Below, piece after piece: positions 24,313 to 32,081 of a DNA stretch of 52,542 nucleotides. The position numbers and the translations under genes were made by a program. The notes beneath the pieces were generated by a model. It searched no databases and was not told the origin of the DNA. It saw nothing but the letters and a program-made list of their open reading frames with translations. Where the stretch lies: the NCBI GenBank assembly GCA_002404195.1, contig DHJF01000001.1:1-52542 (forward strand), given 5' to 3'. The number at the start of each line of letters is the position of its first letter. Within the stretch, counting starts at the first letter, position 1. The stretch is from Candidatus Saccharibacteria bacterium UBA4727. GTDB taxonomy: Bacteria > Patescibacteriota > Saccharimonadia > Saccharimonadales > Saccharimonadaceae.

Positions 24313-24957
24313 CTAAATTATCCCGTGTTTATTAATTTCACTTACCAGTGTATCATAAGCGACTTTCGGGTCGGGCGCCTTTTGAATAGCCCCGCCAGCG
24401 TTCAACACGTCGACGCCACCTTGCGTTAGGTTGTAAGCATTATCAACCGCGATACCACCATCCCAGCCAATTTCAACATTCGGATTAATCGCTTTAATCA
24501 GACGGATTTTTTCAAGCTGCATGAGATTCGCCGTGCCGCCGAAACGCCCCAGCGTTCCGCTAAAAATCATGACGTGATCGGCCGCTTGGATCATCGGCGC
24601 AACATCGCCCGGTACCGTTGAACGCTGCAGCGCGACGCCCGCTTTAATACCGACACTTTTGATCTTCTGAAGCATCTGGACAATATCACCCTCAGCCTCG
24701 GCGTGCAAAATAATAAGACTTGGCTTGACACTAATGAGCGCCGGTAGCTGTTCAGCTGGGCGCTGTACCATCGCATGAATGTCCACTTGCCAGTTTTCTG
24801 GCCACCACACCTGGTTGGCATCGACTAAAAACGTTGGTGTAAATTCCCCATCAGAAATATCGATATGAACTCGCTCGGCGAACGTATGAATCCGACCGAC
24901 CTGAATTTTATAGTCGTCGGTACTTTCGGCCGTCACGCAGGGAGCAATCACACTCAT
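24313..24957 (-). CDS. rpe: Ribulose-phosphate 3-epimerase
   Basis: 214 residues, a TIM barrel. HIDISDGEFTPT (about 32-43) is the Asp-bearing strand of the active site, DIHAMVQRP follows, HAEAEGD carries a metal ligand, and GWDGGIAVDN holds the second catalytic Asp. It interconverts ribulose-5-phosphate and xylulose-5-phosphate, feeding the split transketolase that follows. The ATG directly follows the rpiB stop, so it is translated from the same message. Confidence 0.9.
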   Translation of the reverse strand: MSVIAPCVTAESTDDYKIQVGRIHTFAERVHIDISDGEFTPTFLVDANQVWWPENWQVDIHAMVQRPAEQLPALISVKPSLIILHAEAEGDIVQMLQKIKSVGIKAGVALQRSTVPGDVAPMIQAADHVMIFSGTLGRFGGTANLMQLEKIRLIKAINPNVEIGWDGGIAVDNAYNLTQGGVDVLNAGGAIQKAPDPKVAYDTLVSEINKHGII

Positions 24958-25407
24958 TTACAGCTCGTCGATCTGCGCGTTACGGCGCTTGTAGCGAATT
25001 GCACTTGCAAATGGCGTCTTGAGCCAGGTATCGAGAATATCCTGCCACTCGGTTGCATCATTTTCAAGAATACGCGCTGGCAAACATAAGATATTGCTAT
25101 CGTTGTCATTGCGGGTCATCTTTGCCTCGTAGGCATCCCAGATCACACTGGCGCGGATACCGCGAAAACGATTCGCCGCCATTGCCATACCCTGGCCGCC
25201 ACCACAAATAAGAATCGCACGTGGATCTTTGCCGTCATCACCAATCACCTTTAATGCTGCCATCTGGGCAAACTCGGGGAAATCATCGACTGGGTCGAGT
25301 TCTTTACTACTCACATCTTCGACTTCATAGCCGTGTTTCGCCAAATACGCAAACACATCTGTTTTCATAGCATACCCTTGATGGTCTGCACCTAAGTAGA
25401 TCTTCAT
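24958..25407 (-). CDS. rpiB: Ribose-5-phosphate isomerase B
   Basis: 149 residues from the chosen start. YLGADHQGYAMK (4-15, Asp8/His9) and LICGGGQGMAMAANR (67-81, Cys68) are the RpiB active-site loops. It converts ribulose-5-phosphate to ribose-5-phosphate. The start is ATG 25407, which lies 6 bases after a TATACT box; the open frame continues further upstream into the gap before gap but would be untranscribed. First gene of rpiB-rpe-tktN-tktC-fba-pfkB. Confidence 0.93.
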   Translation of the reverse strand: MKIYLGADHQGYAMKTDVFAYLAKHGYEVEDVSSKELDPVDDFPEFAQMAALKVIGDDGKDPRAILICGGGQGMAMAANRFRGIRASVIWDAYEAKMTRNDNDSNILCLPARILENDATEWQDILDTWLKTPFASAIRYKRRNAQIDEL

Positions 25408-25413
25408 AGTGTA

Positions 25414-25419
25414 AGTATA
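25414..25419 (-). promoter_or_regulatory. -10 box (TATACT) of the rpiB operon
   Basis: Ends 6 bases before the rpiB ATG; leaderless arrangement for a six-gene operon. Confidence 0.58.
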
Positions 25420-25465
25420 AGCAGGATAGGTGATGATGTAAAGAGATGCACCTATTACCTGAGTA

Positions 25466-25494
25466 AAAAATCGCCGAGCTGGCTCGGCGATTTT
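25466..25494. terminator. Intrinsic terminator after gap
   Basis: AAAATCGCCGAG with its complement around a short CTGG loop, with a T run on the minus strand downstream of gap and a shorter one on the plus strand. Confidence 0.82.
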
Positions 25495-25498
25495 CGTA

Positions 25499-26521
25499 TT
25501 AGTTATTGTGGAGAGCGCGACCAGTGTCGGCGACGAGCTCAACGAGACGGTTACTGTAACCCCACTCGTTGTCATACCAAGCGACAACTTTCACAAGGTT
25601 ACCACTAACAACTTGCGTCAGCGGAAGGTCAACAATCGCACTGTGACTATTGCCCTTAAAGTCGCTTGAAACGAGTTCTTCTTCAGTGACATCAACGATG
25701 CCTTGGTAGAATGGCTGCTTGGCAGCTTCTCGAAAGGCATTGTTAAGTTCTTCAACTGTCGTGTCGCGCTTCAGGAGTACCGAAAAGTCGCTCATGCTAA
25801 CGACAGGAGTTGGCACGCGGACGCTGAGGCCGCCAAACCTACCCTCGAGGGCTGGTAGAGCTTTGGCTGCGGCAATGCTCGCACCCGTCGTCGTTGGGAC
25901 GATGTTTTCAGCTGCCGCACGGGCTTCGCGTAGGTCTTTGGCGGGAGCGTCTTGTAACTTTTGGCTGGCAGTATAACTGTGAACGGTAGTCATAAGGGCT
26001 TTTTCGATGCCAAAGTGACTTTCCAAAATTGCCATGACTGGTGTAATACAGTTGGTCGTACAACTAGCGTTACTCACAACGTCAGTCGAAGTTTCGATTT
26101 TATCTTCGTTGACACCAAGTACAATCGTGTCAGCGCCGTCACCCTTCGCAGGTGCAGAAAGAATAACCTTCTTTGCGCCGCCGCCGTCGATATGCGCGCG
26201 AGCTTTAGCTGGGTCAACAAAAAAGCCAGTGCTTTCAATGACAACATCAACGTTATAGTCGCGCCATGGTAACAGTGCAGGATCTTTTTCAGCCAAAACA
26301 GCAATATGCTGGCCGTCGACGATAATACCTGTTTCGTCGTGTCCGACTTCATGTTCGTACATGCCGTACGATGAATCGTGCTTAAGCAGGTGTGCTAATG
26401 TCTTTGTGTCTGTCAGGTCGTTAATAGCGACGATTTTCAAATCGCTACGGTCAAAAGCAATCTTAAAGGCATTGCGACCAATACGGCCAAATCCGTTAAT
26501 TGCTACATTCACTTGGCTCAT
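25499..26521 (-). CDS. gap: Glyceraldehyde-3-phosphate dehydrogenase
   Basis: 340 residues, full length. NAD-binding INGFGRIGRNAF (8-19), an Asp at the end of the second strand (AINDLTD, about 35) favouring NAD over NADP, catalytic SNASCTTNC with Cys154, His181 in TTVHSYT, and NEWGYSNR near the C terminus. It oxidises glyceraldehyde-3-phosphate, the meeting point of the pentose operon and lower glycolysis. AAAGGAGC precedes ATG 26521. It has its own promoter and terminator and precedes the rpiB operon. Confidence 0.98.
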   Translation of the reverse strand: MSQVNVAINGFGRIGRNAFKIAFDRSDLKIVAINDLTDTKTLAHLLKHDSSYGMYEHEVGHDETGIIVDGQHIAVLAEKDPALLPWRDYNVDVVIESTGFFVDPAKARAHIDGGGAKKVILSAPAKGDGADTIVLGVNEDKIETSTDVVSNASCTTNCITPVMAILESHFGIEKALMTTVHSYTASQKLQDAPAKDLREARAAAENIVPTTTGASIAAAKALPALEGRFGGLSVRVPTPVVSMSDFSVLLKRDTTVEELNNAFREAAKQPFYQGIVDVTEEELVSSDFKGNSHSAIVDLPLTQVVSGNLVKVVAWYDNEWGYSNRLVELVADTGRALHNN

Positions 26522-26565
26522 AAATTTTTGCTCCTTTTAGGGTAAGCGTTAGCATTTCTGACATC

Positions 26566-26594
26566 AGTATATACCTATTGCCGCATCTCTGTAA
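26566..26594 (-). promoter_or_regulatory. Promoter of gap
   Basis: TTACAG and TATACT separated by 17 bases on the minus strand; leader of about 38 bases carrying the AAAGGAGC ribosome site. Confidence 0.55.
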
Positions 26595-26713
26595 AATAAA
26601 ACAGCCGGGCGACCAACTGAGTAAAATACAGTCGGGCAATGTCTTCCTCTTCCAGGAATCCGCCACCTCTTTGCGTTCGTCGAAACACTGTATCATATAC
26701 CACTGTTTTCATC

Positions 26714-26719
26714 TATAAT
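26714..26719 (+). promoter_or_regulatory. -10 box (TATAAT) of rel
   Basis: Consensus hexamer 7 bases before the rel ATG, no ribosome site between; leaderless arrangement. No good -35 is seen. Confidence 0.58.
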
Positions 26720-26726
26720 AACCACT

Positions 26727-28286
26727 ATGAAGAAACGCGAGTTACTCGATTACGCCACACCTCATTACGAAGAAAATGAGGTCTTAGAAATAGCGCATGC
26801 GATTGACTTTGCGAGCAAAGCTCACACTGGGCAAAAACGAAAAAGTGGCGAACCCTACATTATTCACCCACTGAACGTGGCGCACATCCTAGTGGAATGG
26901 GGTATGGACGTCGACACCATCCTAGCGGGCGTCCTGCACGATACCGTTGAAGATACCACAGCCACTCTTGAAGAGATTGAGAATTTATTTGGCCGTGATG
27001 TCGCCTTTTTAGTTGACGGCGTTACCAAAGTATCACAGGCGCGTGCTGGTATGCGAAATCTTGAAAGCTACTTACCTCAGACCAAAGATAACTTATCAAA
27101 ACTACTTATTGCCGTCGGGCAAGACGTGCGCGTGATTATTATCAAACTTGCCGACCGTCTCCATAACTTATCGACACTGCAACACATGTCACCTGAAAAA
27201 CAGGTAAAGATCGCCCGCGAAAGCCTGGACGTCTTTGCACCAATGGCCGATCGCCTGGGTATGGGCCGCGTGCGTATGCAAATTGAAGAGTTGGCGTTTA
27301 GCTATCTCGACCCGACCGAATTTCAGCACCTCCAGAACCTGATGAAAAAACGGCTCGGTAAAAGTACCCGTAAGCTCGGCATTGTTCGTCATGAAGTTGA
27401 AGAAGAGCTCAAGAAACATCACGTTCATTTTGACGTCAACGGCCGCGTGAAGAGTATTTACAGCCTACACAAGAAGCTAAGTAAAGTTGACGGCAACATT
27501 GATGATATCTACGACCTCATGGCCCTGCGCGTGGTAGTAGAAAACAAAGAGGATTGCTATCGTGTGCTCGGCGTACTGCACAGCATGTACCAGCCAATGA
27601 TTAGTCGTATTAAAGATTACATTGCCATTCCAAAGCCGAACGGCTACCAAAGCCTTCACACAACGGTCATTACGCCAAATAAACAAATTGTTGAATTTCA
27701 GATTCGCACCTACGGCATGCACGACTACGCCGAACGCGGACTGGCCGCCAGCTTCCATTATCACGAACAAAAAAGCAGCAAAGACTACACCCGTAAGAAA
27801 GGTGCTTCAGCCAGCCTGCCCGCCCAACTGCAATGGATCACGCAACTGCAAGAGATCGCCGCACGCTTGCGCAGTGGCGACGACATTCCGCAAGATCAAC
27901 TCAACATTGATTTGTTTGGTCGGCGTATTTTTGTCTACTCGCCAAAGGGTGATATTTATAACCTGCCCGAAGGCGCCCTGCCGCTTGATTTTGCCTACAT
28001 GGTACACACCGATATCGGCAAACACGCCTACGGCTTTCGCGTTAACGGCAGTATTCACGCCTTTGATAAACCATTAAATAACGGCGACGTTGTAGAGGTT
28101 GTCGGTCGTAAATTATCACAACCAAAACAAGCCTGGCTCGACCTGGTCATCACCGCACATGCCCGCGATAAATTACGCTCACAGCTAAAGAAGTCCGGCA
28201 CCATCGAAACGATCAGCGGTGCCGCGGCTATCATCCGCGACAAAGCCAAACGAAAATCATCCAAGAAAAATAAAACAACCAGCTAG
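26727..28286 (+). CDS. rel: RelA/SpoT-type (p)ppGpp synthetase/hydrolase lacking the C-terminal regulatory domains
   Basis: 519 residues. HD hydrolase domain: HPLNVA (His47), LHDTVEDT (H71, D72, E75-D76), KLADRLHN. Synthetase domain about 225-350: GRVKSIYSLHKK, RIKDYIAIPKPNGYQSLH and VEFQIRT. A TGS domain follows (about 403-465, IFVYSPKGDIYNLPEGA). The protein then ends in a short Lys-rich tail. Long Rel proteins run to ~730 residues with helical, zinc-finger and ACT domains that sense stalled ribosomes; these are absent. Both catalytic halves look intact, so it should be bifunctional. Leaderless start; terminator overlaps its stop codon. Confidence 0.95.
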   Translation: MKKRELLDYATPHYEENEVLEIAHAIDFASKAHTGQKRKSGEPYIIHPLNVAHILVEWGMDVDTILAGVLHDTVEDTTATLEEIENLFGRDVAFLVDGVTKVSQARAGMRNLESYLPQTKDNLSKLLIAVGQDVRVIIIKLADRLHNLSTLQHMSPEKQVKIARESLDVFAPMADRLGMGRVRMQIEELAFSYLDPTEFQHLQNLMKKRLGKSTRKLGIVRHEVEEELKKHHVHFDVNGRVKSIYSLHKKLSKVDGNIDDIYDLMALRVVVENKEDCYRVLGVLHSMYQPMISRIKDYIAIPKPNGYQSLHTTVITPNKQIVEFQIRTYGMHDYAERGLAASFHYHEQKSSKDYTRKKGASASLPAQLQWITQLQEIAARLRSGDDIPQDQLNIDLFGRRIFVYSPKGDIYNLPEGALPLDFAYMVHTDIGKHAYGFRVNGSIHAFDKPLNNGDVVEVVGRKLSQPKQAWLDLVITAHARDKLRSQLKKSGTIETISGAAAIIRDKAKRKSSKKNKTTS

Positions 28287-28302
28287 ATGAGCTGGTTGTT
28301 TT
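28272..28302. terminator. Bidirectional terminator overlapping the rel stop codon
   Basis: 13-bp perfect stem AAAACAACCAGCT (28272-28284) with 28290-28302, 5-base loop, T-rich on both strands; it serves rel and the convergent IMPase-like gene. Confidence 0.88.
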
Positions 28303-28317
28303 GATTCATCTTACTAA

Positions 28318-29109
28318 TTAGACTGTGATGGCCGTTTTAATCTCATCGTAACTATTGCGAATCACTTGAGCGACGTTCGGAGAAGCAATGACAAAATTCA
28401 ACATCCTGTAGTTGTACAGCTCATCCTCAAACGGTACCACCTCAGCGCCCGCCTCCTGAGCCAGGAGTACTCCAGGTACATTATCATGCATCATCGATTT
28501 GCAACGCAATTTAGTCACCCCCTGGATACTCCCCTGGGCGAGGCGGGTATATTCGTATCCTGAAGCGCCAAGCGGCGCGTATACTCCCATCTTATGCGGC
28601 TCGAACACGTGATACAGATTTTTATACGGAAACGAACTCGCAAAAACAATTGAATCACTCAAGTCCGTGTTCTTGACATGAATCTGTGTGCCATTTCTAT
28701 ACGCGCCTTCACCTCGCAGTGCCGTAAATAATTCGTCAGTCGCAAATTGATAAATAACCGCCGCCTCTGCTACGCCGTTCACCACCAAGGCCGCCATGTT
28801 TGTACAATATGGTAGTCCGTGGATAAAGCTCGACGTCCCGTCAATCGGATCAACAATCCATAGCGCGTCCTCAGTACCAACAATGTCGTCAGTCTCCTCA
28901 CCATGAAAGCCAATCTCGGGAAACTCAGCCTGCAGGCGCGCTTTAATCGTCGTTTCGACTTTAATATCCAGTTTCGTGACTGGCGATCCATCATCTTTCG
29001 AAAGATGCTGAATCACACCGTATGATTGCATGAGCTCCTCGCGGAATCCCTTAAAAACTTCAATCACACTCTGCTGTGACGCTCGTATTGTTTCGCGTGA
29101 TAAAGACAT
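28318..29109 (-). CDS. Inositol-monophosphatase-family phosphatase
   Basis: 263 residues. Metal-binding motifs of the Li-sensitive phosphatase fold: HGEET (69-73), WIVDPIDGTSSF (84-95, Asp87 and Asp90), and near the C terminus MHDNVPGVLLAQEAGAEVV, a variant of the usual WD..AG..l..EAGG block. Members dephosphorylate inositol-1-phosphate, fructose-1,6-bisphosphate, histidinol phosphate or PAP; the substrate here is open. There is no clear ribosome site before ATG 29109, and an inverted repeat sits just upstream. Confidence 0.9.
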   Translation of the reverse strand: MSLSRETIRASQQSVIEVFKGFREELMQSYGVIQHLSKDDGSPVTKLDIKVETTIKARLQAEFPEIGFHGEETDDIVGTEDALWIVDPIDGTSSFIHGLPYCTNMAALVVNGVAEAAVIYQFATDELFTALRGEGAYRNGTQIHVKNTDLSDSIVFASSFPYKNLYHVFEPHKMGVYAPLGASGYEYTRLAQGSIQGVTKLRCKSMMHDNVPGVLLAQEAGAEVVPFEDELYNYRMLNFVIASPNVAQVIRNSYDEIKTAITV

Positions 29110-29126
29110 GGTGGCTACTTTCTATA

Positions 29127-29163
29127 CTATTGACCCGCTCATCTGCGGAGAGCGGGTCAATAG
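29127..29163. promoter_or_regulatory. 14-bp inverted repeat upstream of the IMPase-like gene
   Basis: CTATTGACCCGCTC (29127-29140) and its complement (29150-29163) around 9 bases. It lies between the ppa stop and the IMPase start, both on the minus strand. Without a clear T tract it may be a weak terminator of ppa or an attenuator/operator. Confidence 0.5.
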
Positions 29164-29186
29164 CTATTGTTTATATATTAGGAGAG

Positions 29187-29717
29187 TTATTTTTCGTTCC
29201 AACGAGTGATAGATTCGTGGATAATCGCCTTGGCCTCTTCCACGTCACCCCAGCCTTTTACAACGGTGCTACCTGGTTTTTTGAGGTCTTTATAGTGCGT
29301 AAAGTGGTGTTCAATCTGCGCAATTTTTTGTTTAGGCAAATCCGCCAGTGATGTAATGGCGTTGCCGGTATTACGGTCGTCAGCCGGCACGACCACGATC
29401 TTATCATCGATTTCGTCGTCGTCGACAAAGCGCATCACGCCAATCACACGAGCTTCAAGGAAGATACCTGTTGGCAGTGGTGCGTCGGTAATGATGAGTG
29501 CGTCGAGTTCATCGCCATCCTCGTCAAGCGTCTGTGGGATGAAGCCGTAGTTGGTAGGTTTTGCAAAAATTGCTGGGTCCACACGGTCGAGCTGCATGAC
29601 TGCAAGGTCGCGGTTCCATTCAATTTTATGTGAACTGCCTTCGGGAATTTCAACAACAACGTTAATAATACCGTCGTCAACATTGCCAGGTGTAAGAATT
29701 TGATTAAAATCAGCCAT
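29187..29717 (-). CDS. ppa: Inorganic pyrophosphatase (soluble, family I)
   Basis: 176 residues, usual length. VVEIPEGSSHKIEWN (21-35) and the metal signature DEDGDELDALI (65-75) are clear, followed by VIGVMRFVDDDEIDDKIVVVP. It hydrolyses pyrophosphate from nucleic-acid and aminoacyl-tRNA synthesis. GGAGATACG precedes ATG 29717. Divergent from the glycerophosphodiesterase gene. Confidence 0.97.
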   Translation of the reverse strand: MADFNQILTPGNVDDGIINVVVEIPEGSSHKIEWNRDLAVMQLDRVDPAIFAKPTNYGFIPQTLDEDGDELDALIITDAPLPTGIFLEARVIGVMRFVDDDEIDDKIVVVPADDRNTGNAITSLADLPKQKIAQIEHHFTHYKDLKKPGSTVVKGWGDVEEAKAIIHESITRWNEK

Positions 29718-29776
29718 ATCGTATCTCCGTTATTTACTATAACTATTGTACCAAATTTGTTATACTAACAGTAATT

Positions 29777-30481
29777 ATGTTAGTCATTGGACACCGTGGG
29801 GCTGCTGGCGTCGCACCAGAAAATTCACTCGAAGCCCTACAAGCTGGCGTTGATGCTGATGCTGATATGCTCGAATTTGACGTCCATCTTACCAAAGACC
29901 GTATCCCGGTCTTAATTCACGACAACAACCTGATGCGCACCCACCGCAAGCGCCGTTTCGTCCGCCAATGCACGCTCGCGGAGCTACGCGACATCACTCG
30001 CGACACGCCCAGCCCCATTGTGACACTTGTAGAGGTGCTTGATACGTTCTTTGGCGTGATTACACTCAATATTGAGATTAAGCAGCGTGGCACCGCCAAA
30101 GAAATCGTTGAACTTATTGAAAAGCATTACATTAAGCGCGTCGGTGATTGGGATACGTTCGTGTTTTCGTCGTTCCACGGTGGGGAGCTCAGCACAATCC
30201 GCAAACACAGCAAACGCGCTAACCTATGGCTGCTCCATAACCGTAACCCTTTTATTTTTATTGCGTATGCTAGGCGTATTCAACTCGACGGCGTTGGCTT
30301 TCACCGCCTGTACATCAACGACTTCGCGCTCGAGATTGCCAAAAAAACCAAGCTATTCACCTACGCCTATACTGTCAATCGACCACACACCGCTCTCCTG
30401 CTGGCACGCAAAGGAATCGACGGCATCGTCACCGACTATCCGCAAAAAATCCTGAAAGAGATCAAGAAAAAAAGCGCCTAA
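29777..30481 (+). CDS. Glycerophosphodiester phosphodiesterase
   Basis: 234 residues. HRGAAGVAPENSLEA (catalytic His6-Arg7), LEFDVHLTKDRIPVLIHD (Glu33, Asp35, His48) and LNIEIKQ match the GDPD TIM barrel. No signal peptide, so cytoplasmic. It would release glycerol-3-phosphate from deacylated phospholipids, perhaps those taken from a host. A TATACT box ends 10 bases before the ATG and no ribosome site is seen, so the leader is very short. Its 3' end is part of the shared terminator. Confidence 0.92.
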   Translation: MLVIGHRGAAGVAPENSLEALQAGVDADADMLEFDVHLTKDRIPVLIHDNNLMRTHRKRRFVRQCTLAELRDITRDTPSPIVTLVEVLDTFFGVITLNIEIKQRGTAKEIVELIEKHYIKRVGDWDTFVFSSFHGGELSTIRKHSKRANLWLLHNRNPFIFIAYARRIQLDGVGFHRLYINDFALEIAKKTKLFTYAYTVNRPHTALLLARKGIDGIVTDYPQKILKEIKKKSA

Positions 30482-30497
30482 CCGCGCTTTTTTTCTT
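30464..30497. terminator. Bidirectional terminator built into two convergent gene ends
   Basis: 14-bp perfect stem AAGAAAAAAAGCGC (30464-30477) with 30484-30497. It spans the last codons of both the glycerophosphodiesterase and trxB, with an A7/T7 run. Confidence 0.88.
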
Positions 30498-31416
30498 CAA
30501 GATATTCACGAATTGATAAGGCGGCCGTTGCGCCTTCGCCGACCGCACTGGCAATCTGCATTGTCGCACCGCTGCGCGCGTCACCGCTAGCGAACACACC
30601 AGGAACAGTTGTCTCTAAGCGTTCATTTGTTTTGACAAGGCCTAGCTCGTCAAGCTCAACGCCGCTACCCGCGAGGAACTGAGTGTTTGGCTTGAGGCCA
30701 ACGAAGACAAAGACGCCATCAGTCGGAAAACTTGTTGGCATGCCTGCTTTGACGGCAGTTACTTCCGTGACTTTACCCTCCACAGTAACAATCTCACTCG
30801 GCGTCGTTTGCAAGTGAACGGTAATTTTTCCTGATTCAATATATTGCTGCAGGTCGTGTTGCAAAATTTCACTCGCCTTAATCGTACTACGCACCAATAA
30901 ATCGATATGCGTTGAAAAACGAGTCAGAAAGATTGCTTCTTGGACGCCGGAATTACCACCGCCAACAACAACCAATCGCTTCTCGCGGTAAAAGGCACCG
31001 TCGCAGGTTGCACAGTAGTGTACGCCACGGCCATAGTATTCCGCCTCGCCCGGAATACCAAGTTTGCTGTAGTCACTACCCGTCGCAATCAGAATAGTGC
31101 GCGCTTGCACATCTTTGCCGTCGACAACCAGTGTCTTTACGTCACCGTCGTCACGAATTGCTGAAACGTCACCAAAATCAATCACCGCGCCAAAACGCTC
31201 AGCTTGCTTTTGCAACTGGTCAGCGAGTGTTAGACCAGCGATACCATCAGCAAATCCAGGATAGTTATCGATTAAGTCGGTTGTCGCAGCCAAGCCGCCA
31301 ATGACACCTTTTTCATAGAGAATCGTCTCAATATCTTCACGCGTCGTATAGACGGCGGCGGCGAGTGCACTCGGTCCAGCGCCGACCATAACAACGTCAT
31401 GTACCTTATCGGTCAT
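30478..31416 (-). CDS. trxB: Thioredoxin-disulfide reductase family flavoprotein
   Basis: 312 residues, normal for low-molecular-weight TrxR. FAD site VGAGPSALAAAVY (11-23), redox pair CATC (135-138) in HYCATCDGAFY, NADPH site VVGGGNSGVQEA, and VFASGDARSG near the C terminus. It passes electrons from NADPH to thioredoxin. The FKBP gene lies 4 bases upstream on the same strand, so they are co-transcribed. Confidence 0.96.
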   Translation of the reverse strand: MTDKVHDVVMVGAGPSALAAAVYTTREDIETILYEKGVIGGLAATTDLIDNYPGFADGIAGLTLADQLQKQAERFGAVIDFGDVSAIRDDGDVKTLVVDGKDVQARTILIATGSDYSKLGIPGEAEYYGRGVHYCATCDGAFYREKRLVVVGGGNSGVQEAIFLTRFSTHIDLLVRSTIKASEILQHDLQQYIESGKITVHLQTTPSEIVTVEGKVTEVTAVKAGMPTSFPTDGVFVFVGLKPNTQFLAGSGVELDELGLVKTNERLETTVPGVFASGDARSGATMQIASAVGEGATAALSIREYLEEKKRG

Positions 31417-31420
31417 TACT

Positions 31421-31996
31421 TTACTTTCCGGCCTTCGTAATACTGTTAATAGTAAGAATGAAAGCTAGCGGTGTATTCGCTGGAATAATACCCGACACCT
31501 GGGCGCCGTAAGCTTTGTCAGCTGGGATCACCAGCTTTAAAGTTGAGCCGACTTTTTCCCCCGTCAATCCTTCCGTCCAACCAGTAATAACACCGGTTAG
31601 TGGCAAGTCAATTGGCGTGTTAGTATCACTTTTTTTTGAGCTGTCGAAAATCTGACCACTCGGAAGCCAGCCAAAATAGCTAACATTTATTGTATCGGTT
31701 GTCTTGACTGAATCACCCGTACCTTGCACGAGTACTGTTTTCTGTAAACTCGTCACACTGCCGCGATCAAAAGTTGCGGCTGCGTAACCATCGAGCGGCT
31801 GCGCCTTAGCGGCGCTATCTTGAGCGGCTTGCTGTTGTTGTTTCTGATAATCAGCAAGGGCTTTCGCCTGTGTTGCCTGATCAGATACTTGATTTTTGTT
31901 AGCAAGGACCATAACGGCAAACGAGCCGAGTGTGCCGATTGTCATGACAATCGCAATAATCCAAATACCAATACGTTGACTTTTTGGTGTCGCCAT
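31421..31996 (-). CDS. FKBP-type peptidyl-prolyl isomerase, membrane-anchored
   Basis: 191 residues. An N-terminal membrane helix (10-33) is followed by a Gln/Ala-rich linker (45-65) and an FKBP domain (about 85-190) with VSYFGWLPSGQIFDSS, LPLTGVITGWTEGLTGEKVGS, IPADKAYGAQ and IPANTPLAFILTI. The domain faces outside, so it likely folds exported proteins. Co-transcribed with trxB, which follows 4 bases later. Confidence 0.93.
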   Translation of the reverse strand: MATPKSQRIGIWIIAIVMTIGTLGSFAVMVLANKNQVSDQATQAKALADYQKQQQQAAQDSAAKAQPLDGYAAATFDRGSVTSLQKTVLVQGTGDSVKTTDTINVSYFGWLPSGQIFDSSKKSDTNTPIDLPLTGVITGWTEGLTGEKVGSTLKLVIPADKAYGAQVSGIIPANTPLAFILTINSITKAGK

Positions 31997-32081
31997 ATGT
32001 AACCCCTAAACTTCCTATTTTCAATCTGTAATTGCTTTTAGTATAGCAGCTTAGCGTTATTTTCGCTAGCAACCACACTAG

